Below are positions 10,024 to 22,841 of a stretch of DNA of 64,000 nt, one piece after another. Below the pieces are notes generated by a model. That model did not search any database, had not been told where the DNA came from, and saw only the letters and a list, made by a program, of their open reading frames with translations. Origin of the DNA: Clonostachys chloroleuca (lineage: Eukaryota; Ascomycota; Sordariomycetes; Hypocreales; Bionectriaceae); assembly GCA_037952775.1 (NCBI GenBank), contig JBANAY010000001.1:124001-188000 (forward strand), written 5' to 3'. Numbering within the stretch: the first letter of the stretch is position 1; each line of letters starts with the position of its first letter. Made by a program: the position numbers and the translations under genes.

Positions 10024-11121
10024 TCAATTCGGCGTTTCCAATTATCTTAATGTCTAATTTTTTGAGATGAATGGAAGGAGAGGATTTCGATGAGCAACAC
10101 GAAACGTCAGCATTTACGTCGTACGTACCTACAATCGGTGAGAGACCGTCAGGACAAATTACCTAATACAGAACGTTAGTTATTGTAGCGCCCCAATGTA
10201 TCAGCCCTGTAACTTATTAGCGCGCGCTGTTATTGGAGAAGTTATTCAATCCTTCCAGAGACACCTAAAAATAGATGCATCATGTCTCTGATCTTGCTAC
10301 ATAAATGAAGCTCACTACCCTATAGCCTGTGATTGGTGCTGTTTTCTTGCACGGCATTACTGTTCTTATTTGTGTTTGTGTTTACTAAAATATATACAAT
10401 TATTGTTTCTCGGTAAAAATGGTGGCTACAATTCTGTTTCTAGTAAGGGGACATCACCTGTTCAGTATTTGTATGGTAGTCAGTTATCAGCAGCACATCA
10501 ATGGGGATTCCACATTGTTTGAGAGTAACTAACGAAGTTACTCGCGACTTAGAGAATTTGGGTATTATCGTCAATCCTTTCGTTTTAAAAGTTTCAGGAA
10601 ATAGCACTTGTATTTCGGAAGGGCCAATTTCCTCGGGAACTGGTAGGATAAGTTCCCCTGTCTACGCGTAATGTTTATGGTGCCATCACCATTTTTGTCT
10701 TGGAGGTGTTGGTGGATCCACTCAGAAGGAGCTGGTGACTTATTTGGGTCCACTATTATGATTTTCATTGGCTAGGATTAACCAACACATACGGAGTATC
10801 GGTGCAGGGATAAGACAACGCGGTCAGAGGCTAACCCCGGAATCAGGCAAGCCTCGGCGCTCCCAGCCAATAACGGTTGCGTTCGTTGAGGAAAGCTTGG
10901 CAAGGTAAGGACGGCCTGGAGGCTGCGGCGAAGTACCCAACACATCACACCTCGAACAACAGCCGCTCGCCGCTCGCCAGGGCTAGGTGTCTACTTTAGG
11001 GGCTGTTTCACTGTTAACCAAACAGGTAGAGCCAGTTACGAACGGCCACCGAGACGGAGCGCGTTAACTTACCTTGGCAGATGTTCGAAACATTATTCAG
11101 AGCGCGTCAAATTTCTTAAAG
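10024..11121. other. Divergent intergenic region
   Basis: This sits between the minus-strand zinc-cluster gene and the plus-strand F-box remnant, so it should hold both promoters. A 65-codon minus-strand frame at 10571-10768 contains ITRRQGNLSYQFPRKLALP, which looks protein-like, but I do not recognise it and it may be a relic. The part at 10800-11060 is clearly GC-richer than the rest. No RNA gene or transposon end identified. Confidence 0.5.
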
Positions 11122-13553
11122 ATGAATCAAAAAGTATCTTGTGTACTTTGTGGCGCTCCAATCATTGAGCCTGAGCCCGAGGATCCATCACACAGGTGGA
11201 TGAGCTCTTTTCGCACACGTAAGTATCATCAACACATCTTTCAAAGACCTCTATAGACCGATATTCGCTCCCTTATTTCACTACTCGAGATTACTGATCA
11301 GGTACCTAGTGTACACGGTCTGGGAAGATTGGTCGCAACCGCGAATATCGGGTGTCGGACGATGCAGCGGGTTTAATGTGGTTCCGCTAGATGAAGCCAT
11401 GGCGAGGCAAGCTCCATCGGCCATCATTGACGAAAAGTGGATGAAGCTTAACCTCTTGCTTGATGCACCATTTCGACCCAACGCTTCATGTTGAGTGGAA
11501 CCCACAGACCGTGTGGGGCTTTCCGCTCCATGATTGTTGCTGGCATCTACTCCGTTTAAATGACCCTGAGGTCCCGGAGTATGTAGTAGTCCAGAACCTC
11601 TTTGACCTTTGTAGGTCTCAACCGATTCAGCAGCATAGAACAATGGACTGGGGTCATGATTATGCAGGCTTGCTGGCGTATGAACTGGCACCAACAGCTG
11701 TTTGTCCTGGCGAATCCGCCATTCTGAGGGGAAGGTCCTTGATTGGTGAGACTCAGTTGCCTGACCCTTTCAACATACCAGAGCTCCAGTCGGTTCTCGA
11801 TCAGGAGGGCTTGGAGCTGGCCTTCGATCACTCTGGCCAGTTGGCACCTTCCAAGATCAGCCAAGATCCTTTCGCGATATTCCCGCATGAGATCCTCGTT
11901 GAAATCTTAACCAACCTCGATTCGGCGGATGCTGTCTCTTTATTGATCGTCCCCAGAATGTTCGCGAGTTCAGGGCTGCCGGGACCATTCTGGCATTCAC
12001 GTTTCTGGCCTGGCAAGGAGTTCTCTCACATTTTTGAGCTTTGCGGGCAAGGATCGTTGGCTCCTAGAAACCGGCGCCGGACATATGGGCTAGTCAAAGC
12101 AATCAACGATAATCCGGCTTTAGAGAACCGAAGACGCATCTGGGGCCGGCTTCTAGGTTGAATACATTGATATGCGTCCGGACAGAGCTGAAAGATTGCG
12201 AAGGTATCCCCATTGGACCAATCGAGGGATGTGAGAGTAGAGAACCATACCGCTGGAATCGGCATATGGGAAGTGTGTTTCCTTTCTACAACTACTTTAC
12301 TCGAGGCTCAAGGGCACTCTATTATAGAAAGTCTATTCTAGAAAGATGGGTAAAGAAGATCACGATTTCAGTAAACCATATCAATGCAAGGACCTATATC
12401 TGTGGACTCTCCTTTGTTCACCAGCAAGGGATTACAAGCATCGGCTATCACCCCGTTGGTCGAGGCGGTCAGCAGATCGATTTCTGTGACTCCTCGTCCT
12501 GCCGATACCTCATCTCAAGTCTTGAGATTGCTCGGGACCCGCGAGGAACTCGAGGGATAAGAATACTGTCAGATGAAGATGGCTGGTTAGGGTGGGTCGG
12601 GGACCATGTCGATCTGCCAAAAAAAAAATATCATATACGAACGGTCGTGTGAAGGGTCCGTTGAGCCAACAATAACCATTATTGCAGGGTTTGACGCAAG
12701 TTCTTGCTTCCTCGTTCTTCTCTCGTGAGCCAAGACGATCAACTGCTGACTTCCTTCCAGGCAATGGATATGGTCCTGTTGAGGACGGATGGAGCAGGAG
12801 CCGCACGAGTGTGTGATACAAGGTTACGGTACCCAGAGATTCCGGGTCCATGTCTCCATCTTATTGGAGCTGAGCATGAGAGGCTTATGGAATACAGGAG
12901 AGCCCTTCCACACTCTGTATGCATGTTCGGGGGTCCAGATGGAGCATGGCTTCCTCATCTCACAGAAGTAATTGTGTGGGGCATAGATTGGTCTTCTCTT
13001 GGTGAAACGGGCAACAACACTCTGGTATTCGGAATCGAGTTCAAATATAACAAGGGAGTCGATGATGGCCGAGATACAATAGTACTTGGGCATACCTCTG
13101 AGTCGTACATAGCCACACCTTAGTTAAGTATACGTCGTGTCTTAATTGACTCGGCAGGTGGTAAGCGCATTACTGGGGTTGACGTTATGTACCAAGACCC
13201 GGATCAAATGGCTGGTTTCATTGTGAGTCGTTTGCAAACCAGATGGTACCTGGCACTAACTCTTGTGCCAGGTGTACACATCTTATGGTCGGAGAAGGGA
13301 ATTCCCACCTCATTGTAAGCATTACATTCAAGTGGATGCTGAAGATGGCTGCGATTCTCACCCCGAAGAGCTTCGACCGCTGTCGGAGACTTATATAGGA
13401 GGATTGTATTCCACTCTGGTAAGTCATTTCACCTGCTTGGCCGACATGACAACTAAGGTGCTAAACTTGTAGGAACATTGCGAGATCGGGGTAACAGGCA
13501 GTTATGACAAAATACTCATGGATTTGGGATTGATTTGTGCAAAGAAAGTATGA
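11122..13553 (+). pseudogene. F-box protein (DUF7600-like), multiple frameshifts
   Basis: A fungal F-box adaptor gene in decay. It starts MNQKVSCVLCGAPIIEPEPE, the Cys-rich opening of this family, followed by an intron at about 11220-11301. The F-box lies near 11865-12010: DPFAIFPHEILVEILTNLDS and then FWHSRFWPGKEFSHIFE. Downstream, YICGLSFVHQQGITSIGY and a C-terminal part ending near MDLGLICAKKV (TGA at 13551-13553) match the long domain found after the F-box in these proteins. The frame is lost at least three times: near 11460, near 12150 after RRRIWGRLL, and at a run of nine A residues near 12620. Further introns are likely between 13100 and 13480. An intact product would be an SCF ubiquitin-ligase substrate receptor with unknown targets. 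Confidence 0.75.
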
Positions 13554-13881
13554 TGGTTATGAAAAAAAATTATTGAGATCATGACGACTTTTTCGACAGA
13601 GCAAAGGCTCCATGTGTAGTGCGGCCGGAGGCATGCCAAGGGATTGTCTGGATCGCTCCGTAAAAGAATCGATATATGTCACGGTTCAAGACAGAGCATT
13701 GCGACAACTTACTACGCTACTGTCTGCATAAAATGCGCCCTTGTAGCTTGCGGTCGCATCAGAACAGACGCAACGACTGCCTCATTCTACAAGAGACTCG
13801 CATAAACTTAATATCCGCGGATATTGAGTGACATTGACTCGCACAGTCTATAATAATATTTATTACATAGTGTAACTACTC
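13554..13881. other. Convergent intergenic region
   Basis: Lies between the 3' ends of the F-box remnant and the PKS gene. AT-rich near 13840-13880, as expected for terminators. No gene seen. Confidence 0.5.
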
Positions 13882-16800
13882 TTATTCTACTCTATACTTG
13901 CTCTTTAAAGCCATAGATCTACTCAGAGCAATAATACTTTTGTTAGCGAGAAGCTCAAAAACAGAGGTTTCTGCTTCAATCTTTTCCTTAAACCAAAACC
14001 TTAGTTCAACAGCCATAAGAGAATCAACACCGTATGAGTGGACAGTCCTTGCTGTGTCGATATCCTCTACTGGAACGCATAGAGCATTTGAGAGAAAGCT
14101 TGCAACGCCTGTCGCAATAATCTTTCCAGCCTCTTCCGTGTTTTGTGCTCCGGAAAGTAAAGCACCATAATTTAACTTTTGTGCCATTGATTGGCTCGCG
14201 GTATTGCTCTCTGTAAACCTGTTTTCCTGTAAAAGAGGACTGAAAATAGGGCGCTTGAGGTGTGGAAGGAGATCGGCATTGTCGGTTTGGCGTCCTGCAA
14301 GCTGTCCTGCTCCTGTGATTATTTGAGTCGACCATGAGGTTGGAAACTCGCGGCATGGGTTGCATGCCCAGTCAACGAGACTGTGAATCTCCCTCTCATC
14401 GAGAATTTGAATCCCCTTCCTCTCCCATCGCCTTGCAACGTCGGAATGCTCCGCCACATATCCTACGTCTCCAACCACACCTATGTCAATCGATACACAC
14501 TTCTCCCCGAGGGACCACCTGTGTCTGGCAAAAGCATCTTGAAAGGTGGAGGCGCCATTGTATTGAGATTGCCCACTTGAGCCCATCAACCCGCCTAGAG
14601 AAGAGAGAATGAGAAAGAAGTCCATCTCGCGGGGCAGAACATTATGAAGATTCCAGGTTCCATAGACTTTCGGGAGTAAAACTGCCTGCCACTCTTCTCT
14701 AGACATGTTGACGAACATGCGATCCTAACAATAGACAAATCGGTTAGTCTGGCAATAATGTAAAAGGGAGGAAATATTATGAAGGACCTACTTTTAGCAC
14801 CATAGAAGCCTGAACAACTCCTTTGACGGGGGGCATAAGTTGCGCAGCATTGCATAAAGCTTCCTGCAGTGATTTGAGGTCCGAGACATCACATTGCGGA
14901 GTCAACACGTTGGCACCGGCAGACTTGAGTTGATTGAGCCATTTCTGCACATTCTCCGACCTTGGCCCCGAACGTGAGAGAAGAACAAGATGCCGTGCAC
15001 CACGCGCGACAAACCACGAAGCCAAGCTCTTGCCAATACCGCCTAAGCCGCCAGCGATCACATAAGTTGCGTTTACAGCAAAGGTGTAGCTAGGTTTAGA
15101 ACTCGGAGCAATTGCGATTTCACATTCAGCTTCCCAATCCACAACTGCCTTTCCCATATGGTGACCGGTTTGTAAATAGCGAATAGCCGATTCGAAGTCC
15201 CCTCTTGAGAATACCTTCACAGGCTGTGGAGGAGAAAGGCCTCCTTCAGAGAGCAGATTTTGCATTTCAACGTGCATTCCCCTCATCAACTGAGGATCGT
15301 GAATCAGCACAGTCTCTAGGTCAACTGAATGAAAAGAGATGTTCTTGGAAAATGGCATCATCTGTAGACTCTGGAACGTATGAATGTCCCTTTTTCCAAT
15401 TTCAACGAATCGTCCCAGTGGCGCTACAATTCTCCACGATTCAGCCAGAGCCTCGCCAGCGAGAGAATTCAGCACTACATCCACGCCTCGCCCTGCTGTT
15501 GCCTGCATAATATTGTATCCAAATGACAGGTTACGGCTGTAAAAGATGCGGTTTTCGGGGAGCCCATACAATTCTTGAACCAACTGCTTTTTTTCATCTG
15601 AGCTCACCGTCACGAAGATATCAGCTCCAGCTTTCTTTGCCAACTGGATAGCGACTTGTCCCACAGCCCCAGCTGCCGAATGGATGAGAATAGACTCTCC
15701 TCTTTTTAATCTTGCGACATGAGTAATGCTGTATATTGCTGTCAAATATACTGCAGGAAAGACTTCGGTGAAGCGAAGATTGTCGGGAATCTTGACCGTT
15801 GTATATATATTGCTTCGGCAATAGGTTTTGAAGGCATCCAAGCATAAACCACAAACACGCTCTCCAGGTTTAAACCCTTCAACTGATGATCCGATTCGAG
15901 CGACGACACCGCTGTACTCAAAGCCGACGGAAGGGCCGGTGATTTGTCCCAGAATATGCATCACATCAGTAAAGTTGATCCCAGTCGCTTTGACATGAAT
16001 CTCGAGATCACCTGGCGCAAGGACAGAGTCCCGGGTGTGGTCTTGGACAAAACAGAAGCTGTCGAGCTGCCCCGGAGTGAACTTTAGCCTGAGCGCGTCC
16101 CCTGCGTCATTGCTGCTGCCCACAAACTTCCGTTCCAGCTCAGGCTGTCCGATCCGAGAATAAACAAAGTCATTGGCCTCTTGTGACTTAATTACTCGAG
16201 GAATTGATATCACATCATCTGACTCCACATAGTCGCTTTCTTGAGGATTGGGTTCCCTTAGGGATGCTGTGAAAACTTTACGAAAGACTCTTGCCGCATT
16301 GGTTGGAATCTTCACATCAATGGTGACAAAATGCATCTCAGGCCGTTCATGCATAATCGCTCTTCCAAACCCAGAGGCAAAGGCCTTTTCTGGAGTTTCA
16401 GCGTTTGATCCAGCGCCTGAAGTAATCCAATAGATTCGCTCCGCTGACTCTATAACCCGTTTGAGCGCATTGAACCCATCTTCGCTAATGGAGGTGAGGA
16501 ATGGGTCGCCTAATTCCAGTAGGCTCACACAATGATGGATAGTTTGAGTATGAGCAAGAACAGACGTTGGGGTAGTGATAGAAATCTCAGTAAAACCCAA
16601 AGACCTAAGTTCAGAAGAAATAGTAGCAGCTATCTCTTGCTCAAGTTCTGTATCACTCGACAATACAACAACGGGGGAGGCCACCGTAAGTTCCGTGTCG
16701 TTGTCATCAACGGCCCTGGATACCAAGAAGGATAAAACATGATGTTCAGTATCAGAATAGTCAGTCAGTGCCACATCGAGACCTGTAAACCCAGTCTCTT

Positions 16801-19800
16801 GAAGGGTCTTGTCCCACTCCGCCTGTGTATAGAGAGGACTCAGTTTTCGATCATTCTCAGAACCCCTCCACCAACCTGACAAGGTGCCCCATACTACATC
16901 TGCTGCGGTTGTATGTTTGTTTGTAGTCTCGACCACAAGGAGATATCCTCCCGACCTAAGCAGGGACCTTGCATGTTTGAGCGTCTCCGTTATATTGGCA
17001 GTAGCATGGAAGACTAAACCTGCTATAATAACGTCATACTTGCCAGCCTCGAATCCTTGTGAGGTTGGATCTGTCTCAATATCCAGGGCCTTGAAAGTCA
17101 TGCGGCTAACGTGCTCGGCAAACCGAGTTTTGGCCTTCTCGAAAAAGCTTGGAGATATGTCGGTGAATACATAGCTATTGAAGTTCGACGATAGTGTCGA
17201 CAGGACAGAGCTGGTAAAAGCTCCCGTTCCTGCCCCGATCTCCAACACATTCATGTTGGGGTTTTTGTGAACCAAAAGCTCAAAATAGGCCGACATTCGC
17301 CTGCCCATTAGGTCGTATAATTCATCCGCATATAGGTCATTGGCCAAACCCTGGTTGAAAAGAATGTCGAGGGGGTCTGTCTCGCCTTTTAAAATTTGTG
17401 GAATGCGCGAGCAAAAGTCAACTACTGCCTTTTCTGTTCGCCCCCTGGCAGTGAAATGGCTAAGATAAAGCTCGATGTTTTCGGAAGGGATGTAGTCTTT
17501 CCATTTTGATGTGTCGACCAGATTCTGATGGCTCATATGTTCGAGATGTAAATGCATCCATTGCATATAGTTTTTAAGGTGGCCAGATGGGCTCTGGAAC
17601 CCTTCTTCACTCAGCTTGTTTAGTGCACGCTTAATAAAGTAAAGGCACACGAGTTGCTTAGTAGGATCCCAATCCAGATGATTATTTGCTCGTTGGAGGC
17701 AATAATTTGCCTTTTCTGGCCCATCAAGAACCTCAATATCAGGCTTCCATTCGACTTTGTAGACCTTGTCTTGTCTTTCAGACTCTATTTTGTCATTAGA
17801 GTTGAGTGTTGTCGCTCTGTATCCTTCAATAACTATTTTTGGTTCCAAAGTCTCGGAATTCAAGGACACGATTGATGATTCAGTATCTCTCATAGAAACC
17901 TTGTCATGTTTCGCGGCTGCCAGAACTCTGGCATTTGGACCGCGGCCAAGAAGTTGGTCGGAAATCCAAATGTGTTTGAATTGTGTGGGTGCCTGAAGCG
18001 GGCCCATGACGGTACCGCCTTTACTATTCAAGGCCGCCACCAGCTGTAGTATTCCATCAAGAGCAGTTGGATGGATGACATGTTTCTGGATTTGGGATTT
18101 CTTAGTTTTCTCCATCCACTCATCCAGAATAATAGTTCCAGCAGCATGGTGACCATTCGGGTCGTAAGTCAAGTTGTGCACTGTCTGGAAAGCTGGACCG
18201 AAGTCATAGCCCATAGATTTTCCCATGTCATAGAATCGATCTCTTGGTGTGCTGGCTGAACACTTGCTGAAAATTTCATCAAATCTAGCCCTGGTGTCTT
18301 CTTGGTACTTGAGCACGTGTTGCTCATCATAATATATCCCTTTGGACTTCTCAATGTAATCCAACACAATTGTTCCGGAACAAATTTCTTTCCACTCGTC
18401 ATCTATGTTGGCTGCTAGATAAAAGTCATTGCAGTCGGCAGCTGAAAACGTAGTGACACGTGTATGCTTTTGTTGTTGTAGATAGAGTTGAACCTCTACG
18501 CCTTGGGTTTCTGAAGGAATGACAAGCGCATTTTGAATGGTGACCTCGCGTAGGCGATAGCTTCGAATTTGGGCATCAAGCTTAGCTATCGATCTCGCGG
18601 CTTCAATTACCATGCAAAGCATGCCTGCCGCGGGATAGATGACAGAACCATTGAGCTACAAAAATCTGGTAAGCAGACTGATTCAATAAATTCGCGCCAC
18701 AAAGGGAATATTGCCTTACCTGATGATCTACTAACCATGGTGAGTCTTGTCTCCTAATAGTGTGCCTCCATCTGGGCTTGAGAGGGTTCCAGTCGATGGA
18801 AGGAAGTCCGAGTAGTTCATGTCGAGGCTTACTGCGCTGACGATAGTTTTTGAACAGCCTGCTCTCCAGCCAGTACCTTTGGGAGTGGTTGAACGGATAT
18901 GATGGCAGATCAGTCTGTAATTTGCGATGGTTCCCAGCCGACCCATGACTGTTAAAGGCCTCAATGTCAACCGGAAAACTCTCCATAAAGAGTTCGCCTG
19001 TGACATTCGCAAGGCTATCCCAGCCGCTATCTCCTCGCCGAAGAGTGCAGTTGTAAATCAGATTCTTGGTTCCTGATGCAATATCTTTGATAGGTCTCTG
19101 CAATGCGGCGTGGGGTCCGACTTCGATACAGTAGAGCCACTGACTCATGTCTGGGACCTCATCCAGTTTTGTAAAAAGACTCTTCATGGCCGCGGTGAAT
19201 CGGACTCTCGACACGAGGTTTTCGACCCAGTATTCCGGCTGGCGAAGTCGATTGAGCGTAATTTCTTGCCCTGTTACAGACGAGACGAAGAACATACCAC
19301 TTTCAATGTTCTTGTCTCCCAAGGGGCAGATAGGACGCAGTAGGGCTAGATACTCTTTCGCAATCCCCTGCATATACTTAGAGTGGTAGGCAACGGGTAT
19401 CTTTAACTTGCGGGCGAACACGCCATCCTCGTCAAGTAGTTCCTTAAGATGATCTATATTGCGCTCCATTCCCGTTATGGTTGTATTGACGGGGCTGTTT
19501 TCACATCCAATGGAGACGCTTCTGCCCTCTGAAAGCTTTTCAAAGTAGGGTTTGAGATCAGACTCGGAAAGTTGAACCGACATCATGGCGCCTCTTTCAT
19601 TCTTGGAGCTTTCATTAGCCAGGCGACCTGCTAGGTTGCCTCGGTGGTAGGCGATGGCCCAAGCCATTTCACGGGTCAAAGCTCCTGCGCAGAAAGCTGC
19701 AGCAATTTCCCCAGATGAATGCCCAACAATACCCAAAGGGCGAATTCCCCAGGCAGTCAGAAGTTCGACCAGAGCAACTTGTATGGCAGTGCAGATTGGT

Positions 19801-21956
19801 TGAGCCAATGCTGGTTCGTCAAGCCTTGACTCCTTCGCTGGCTTTTCAAGTTCGGAAATCAGTGACCATGAACAGCCTATGGAGGTCAAGTAACACCCTG
19901 CTTCGCTGAGGCTCTGACAAAATATCGGATGAATCATCAAGTCCAGCCCCATCGTCGCCCATTGAGCCCCCTGTCCAGTAAAAACAAAGTGTAATTTTGG
20001 TGGGAGAGAAGACCGGGTAGGCTTTGGTAGCCTTTCCAATTGGACCTGGAGGTCCTCTCCGGACTGTGCCACAAGGAATGTTTTCCATGGAAGGATACTT
20101 CGCTTAGATGAAAGTGTGTAGGCAAGATTTTCGAGATAGTCAGAGTCAATAACATCTGAGATTAGTTTTCTGGAAAGAAAATCCTTGTAAGAAGCACCCA
20201 TTCTCTCTATTCCAGGAGCATCAGATGTAGACCAGACAAATAGATAAGGAAGATCCCCTTTGTATGTGAAGCCGTTGTGAATTCCATTCGTCTGCCCAGA
20301 ATCTTTGTCCTTATGGTCGGGCTGAATATCATTTTTGTCTTTGTTGGTGAGTGCTTGCTTCATACTGGGTCTTTGCGGACTGGTGCAATGGTGACCAGAG
20401 AGTCCTCTCTCCTGCATGTAATGATAAGCGTCATCAATGACGGCATGGGCATTGGACCCGCCATAGCCAAACGAGTTGACGGATGCCCGACGTAGGCCAT
20501 CGGAGGGCCACGGTACAGCTTGAGCTGGAAATCGTAGATGCCATTTCTCTGCTTCGATGCGTGGGTTCACCGCCTCGTATCCGGCGTTGGCGGGGATGAT
20601 GCCCTTCTCGAGGCACATGACCACCTTGATAACGCCTGCCACTCCTGCGGCGGCTTCTAGGTGGCCGATGTTGGACTTCAGCGCCCCGATATACATGGGA
20701 CTCTCCTGGCTACGGTACTCTTGGAACACATTTTTGATAGCTCTGGCCTCGATCGGATCACCCATTGGTGTTCCAGTGCCGTGGGCTTCAAACAATCGAG
20801 TGCGATCAAGTGAAAGCCCTCCAAGACGATAAGCCTCACGGATCTGTGCTTCTTGCGCCTCTTGACTTGGCTGCGTAATGCCCGGCGTCCGGCCGTCTTG
20901 GTTTGTTGTCGTTGAGCGTATGACGGCTCGAATGGTGTCTCCCGCTGCAATGGCGTCTGAAAGGGGCTTGAGAACAACAACACCAAAACCCTCGCCTTTG
21001 GCATAGCCATTTCCGCGATGGTCGAAGCTGTAGCATCGACTATCAGGCGACATGAATCCCAGCGAAGACAGGGATATAGCGCTGGACATTGGCTCAAGGT
21101 ATAGCTGAGTGCCACACACAAGGCTCTAAGTAATGTTAGTGTCTGGATGATTTAAACAGCAGAGACTGGCGCAATACTACTAACCATTTTAGATTCTCCA
21201 CTCCTAATGCTTTGGCAGGCCAAGTGCAGAGCAACTAAGCTCCCAGAGCATGCTGTCTCGATCGTCATGCTTGGGCCTCTGAGGTCGTAAAACCAACTCA
21301 ATCGATTGGCCAAAAGTGCACTTCCGGATCCCGTGGCTCTATATAATGGACGGATCTCTTCATCGTTTCCATAGAGTTGAGTATAGTCGACTGCCGAACA
21401 GCCCACGTAGACCGAGGTTTTGGACTTTGCAGCTTCATGGATCGGTATACCAGCTGCAAGTAGAGACATTAGCACTAAGTCTTGTGTATTTTCAAAGCAC
21501 CATTAGTTGCAGTTTCTCACAGTTTTCAAAAGCGTGGTAGGATGTTTCCAAAAGAAGTCGCTGCTGTGGATCCATACATTCAACCTCCGAAGGTGTGATT
21601 GAAAAGAAGGCTGCGTCGAAAACACCCAAGTCCTCTTTGAGAAAATATCCTCCCCGAGCATTGATCTATAGTAGGAAACCTATTCAGCACATTTCATTAT
21701 CTCTTTGTTTTGCTAAGGTAAAGGACCTCACTGTGTCGGGGCGAGATGCATCAGGATCATAGAATCCATCAACCTTGAACCGATCGTGTGGCACTTCTGT
21801 CATAACCGACCTTCCATTCTGCAGTATCTCCCAGAACCCTTCGGGAGTTGTAGCATTTTCAGGAAAACGCATAGAAAAGCCAATGATAGCAATGGGTTCC
21901 ATCTTGTCCTGGATTGGGGAAACGTTGGCAAAGTCTTCACCACCGACCTGGGCCAT
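13882..21956 (-). CDS. Highly reducing iterative type I polyketide synthase
   Basis: Builds a reduced, C-methylated polyketide chain from acetyl- and malonyl-CoA. Six exons with introns at 21666-21731, 21454-21520, 21126-21184, 18656-18719 and 14725-14791 give 2583 residues. Domains in order: KS (nucleophile C192 in [29 protein letters not shown]); AT (VFTGQGAQW near 585, [10 protein letters not shown] near 678); DH (WLVDHQ then [12 protein letters not shown] near 1015, and HPTALDG); CMeT ([11 protein letters not shown] near 1480); ER ([14 protein letters not shown] near 1895, [11 protein letters not shown]); KR ([11 protein letters not shown] near 2220, with Ser and Tyr in LSSLGG and QSQYNG); ACP (GVDSL near 2530, the phosphopantetheine serine). 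All catalytic motifs are present, so it should be fully reducing. There is no thioesterase or reductase, so release needs a partner. The KS motif has Glu where Asp is usual before TAC. The start gives [18 protein letters not shown] just before the KS. It is transcribed away from the rhodopsin-domain gene. Confidence 0.97.
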
Positions 21957-22185
21957 AACTTCAAGACTTCAAGGATCCAATAGAATGGGCTGAATAATCA
22001 AACACTACAAATTAGGTAGCTCATTTGAGAAACCTCAGAGGAATAACATGTGGTTTTATGGGGGTAAATGAGAGGCAGAGAAGCTTTAATTGTTGAATCA
22101 GACACTTATTTCTATGTACAGTATGACCCAGTGAAGGACCATTAATCCTGGAGATACTCCGATTTTTCCCTTTGATTTTTAGATA
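21957..22185. promoter_or_regulatory. Probable PKS promoter
   Basis: The sequence directly upstream of the PKS start codon, at one end of the shared 0.9 kb divergent space with the gene at 22842. I see no clear TATA box or zinc-cluster site, so the call rests on position. Confidence 0.4.
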
Positions 22186-22587
22186 TTGAGGCCAAACTTC
22201 TGTAGTTTGGTAGGTAACACGGAGCCACTCCTGCCGCTTGACTTTGTTCAAGATGGTGACATACCGCTGTTCCCTGTCATGCGGGAACAGGCAGTTGTCG
22301 AAAGTGTGGGTGACGTTTTAGGATTGATCGACATGTTCGAAGGATCATCATACATCCAAAAGGGCTCCCTGGGATTCCCGCCATCCATCTTCGGCAGTAC
22401 CGCGTACAACTGCCTCTACGACTTTTCTTCCCACCCAATCGTTGCTGTCATGGCTCCTCGTCCCATCCCAAAAAGTAGAAGTTTTCGGCCGCTTACCTAT
22501 TACGTTAGATTGGTTGAAAATTCTTCAACAGGTCAATCTCAGACATTGAGAGGGCACCTGCACCACACAGCATACGACCCTACGTAG
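22186..22587 (+). CDS. Unrecognised 133-codon open frame in the divergent region
   Basis: An open frame of 133 codons lies between the PKS and the rhodopsin-domain gene. The part from EQAVVESVGDVLGLIDMF through LGFPPSIFGSTAYNCLYDF has a protein-like composition and no low complexity. I do not recognise a family. It has no signal peptide or obvious transmembrane segment. It could be a small cluster gene, an exon of a longer transcript, or a remnant of a lost gene. Its place inside the divergent promoter space makes a full-length gene less likely. Confidence 0.3.
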   Translation: MRPNFCSLVGNTEPLLPLDFVQDGDIPLFPVMREQAVVESVGDVLGLIDMFEGSSYIQKGSLGFPPSIFGSTAYNCLYDFSSHPIVAVMAPRPIPKSRSFRPLTYYVRLVENSSTGQSQTLRGHLHHTAYDPT

Positions 22588-22747
22588 CACCCCCAGTGTA
22601 CATCGTCGCATCCTTCCTGATTCTCATACCTTGGCACCTGAGTAATATTGTAACCTTGCTAAATAAGCGATCATATGAATACGAGGGGCATGCATCTCTG
22701 GCAACTATCAATGTTCATGATCTTTTCGTCTCCCTAGCAGCCCCGGC

Positions 22748-22800
22748 TGTTTTTTTATTTCTCTCCGTTTTTATTCTTGTTTTTTTTTTCCTTTTCCCCA
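22748..22800 (+). promoter_or_regulatory. Pyrimidine-rich tract before the rhodopsin-domain gene
   Basis: A run that is almost only T and C, including ten consecutive T residues, ends 41 nt before the ATG at 22842. CT-rich tracts just upstream of the transcription start are common in filamentous fungal promoters. It is probably core promoter sequence of the membrane-protein gene. Confidence 0.4.
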
Positions 22801-22841
22801 GTATCAAGTCCAGCCGGTAGACGCCGACTTCTTTCCCCACC

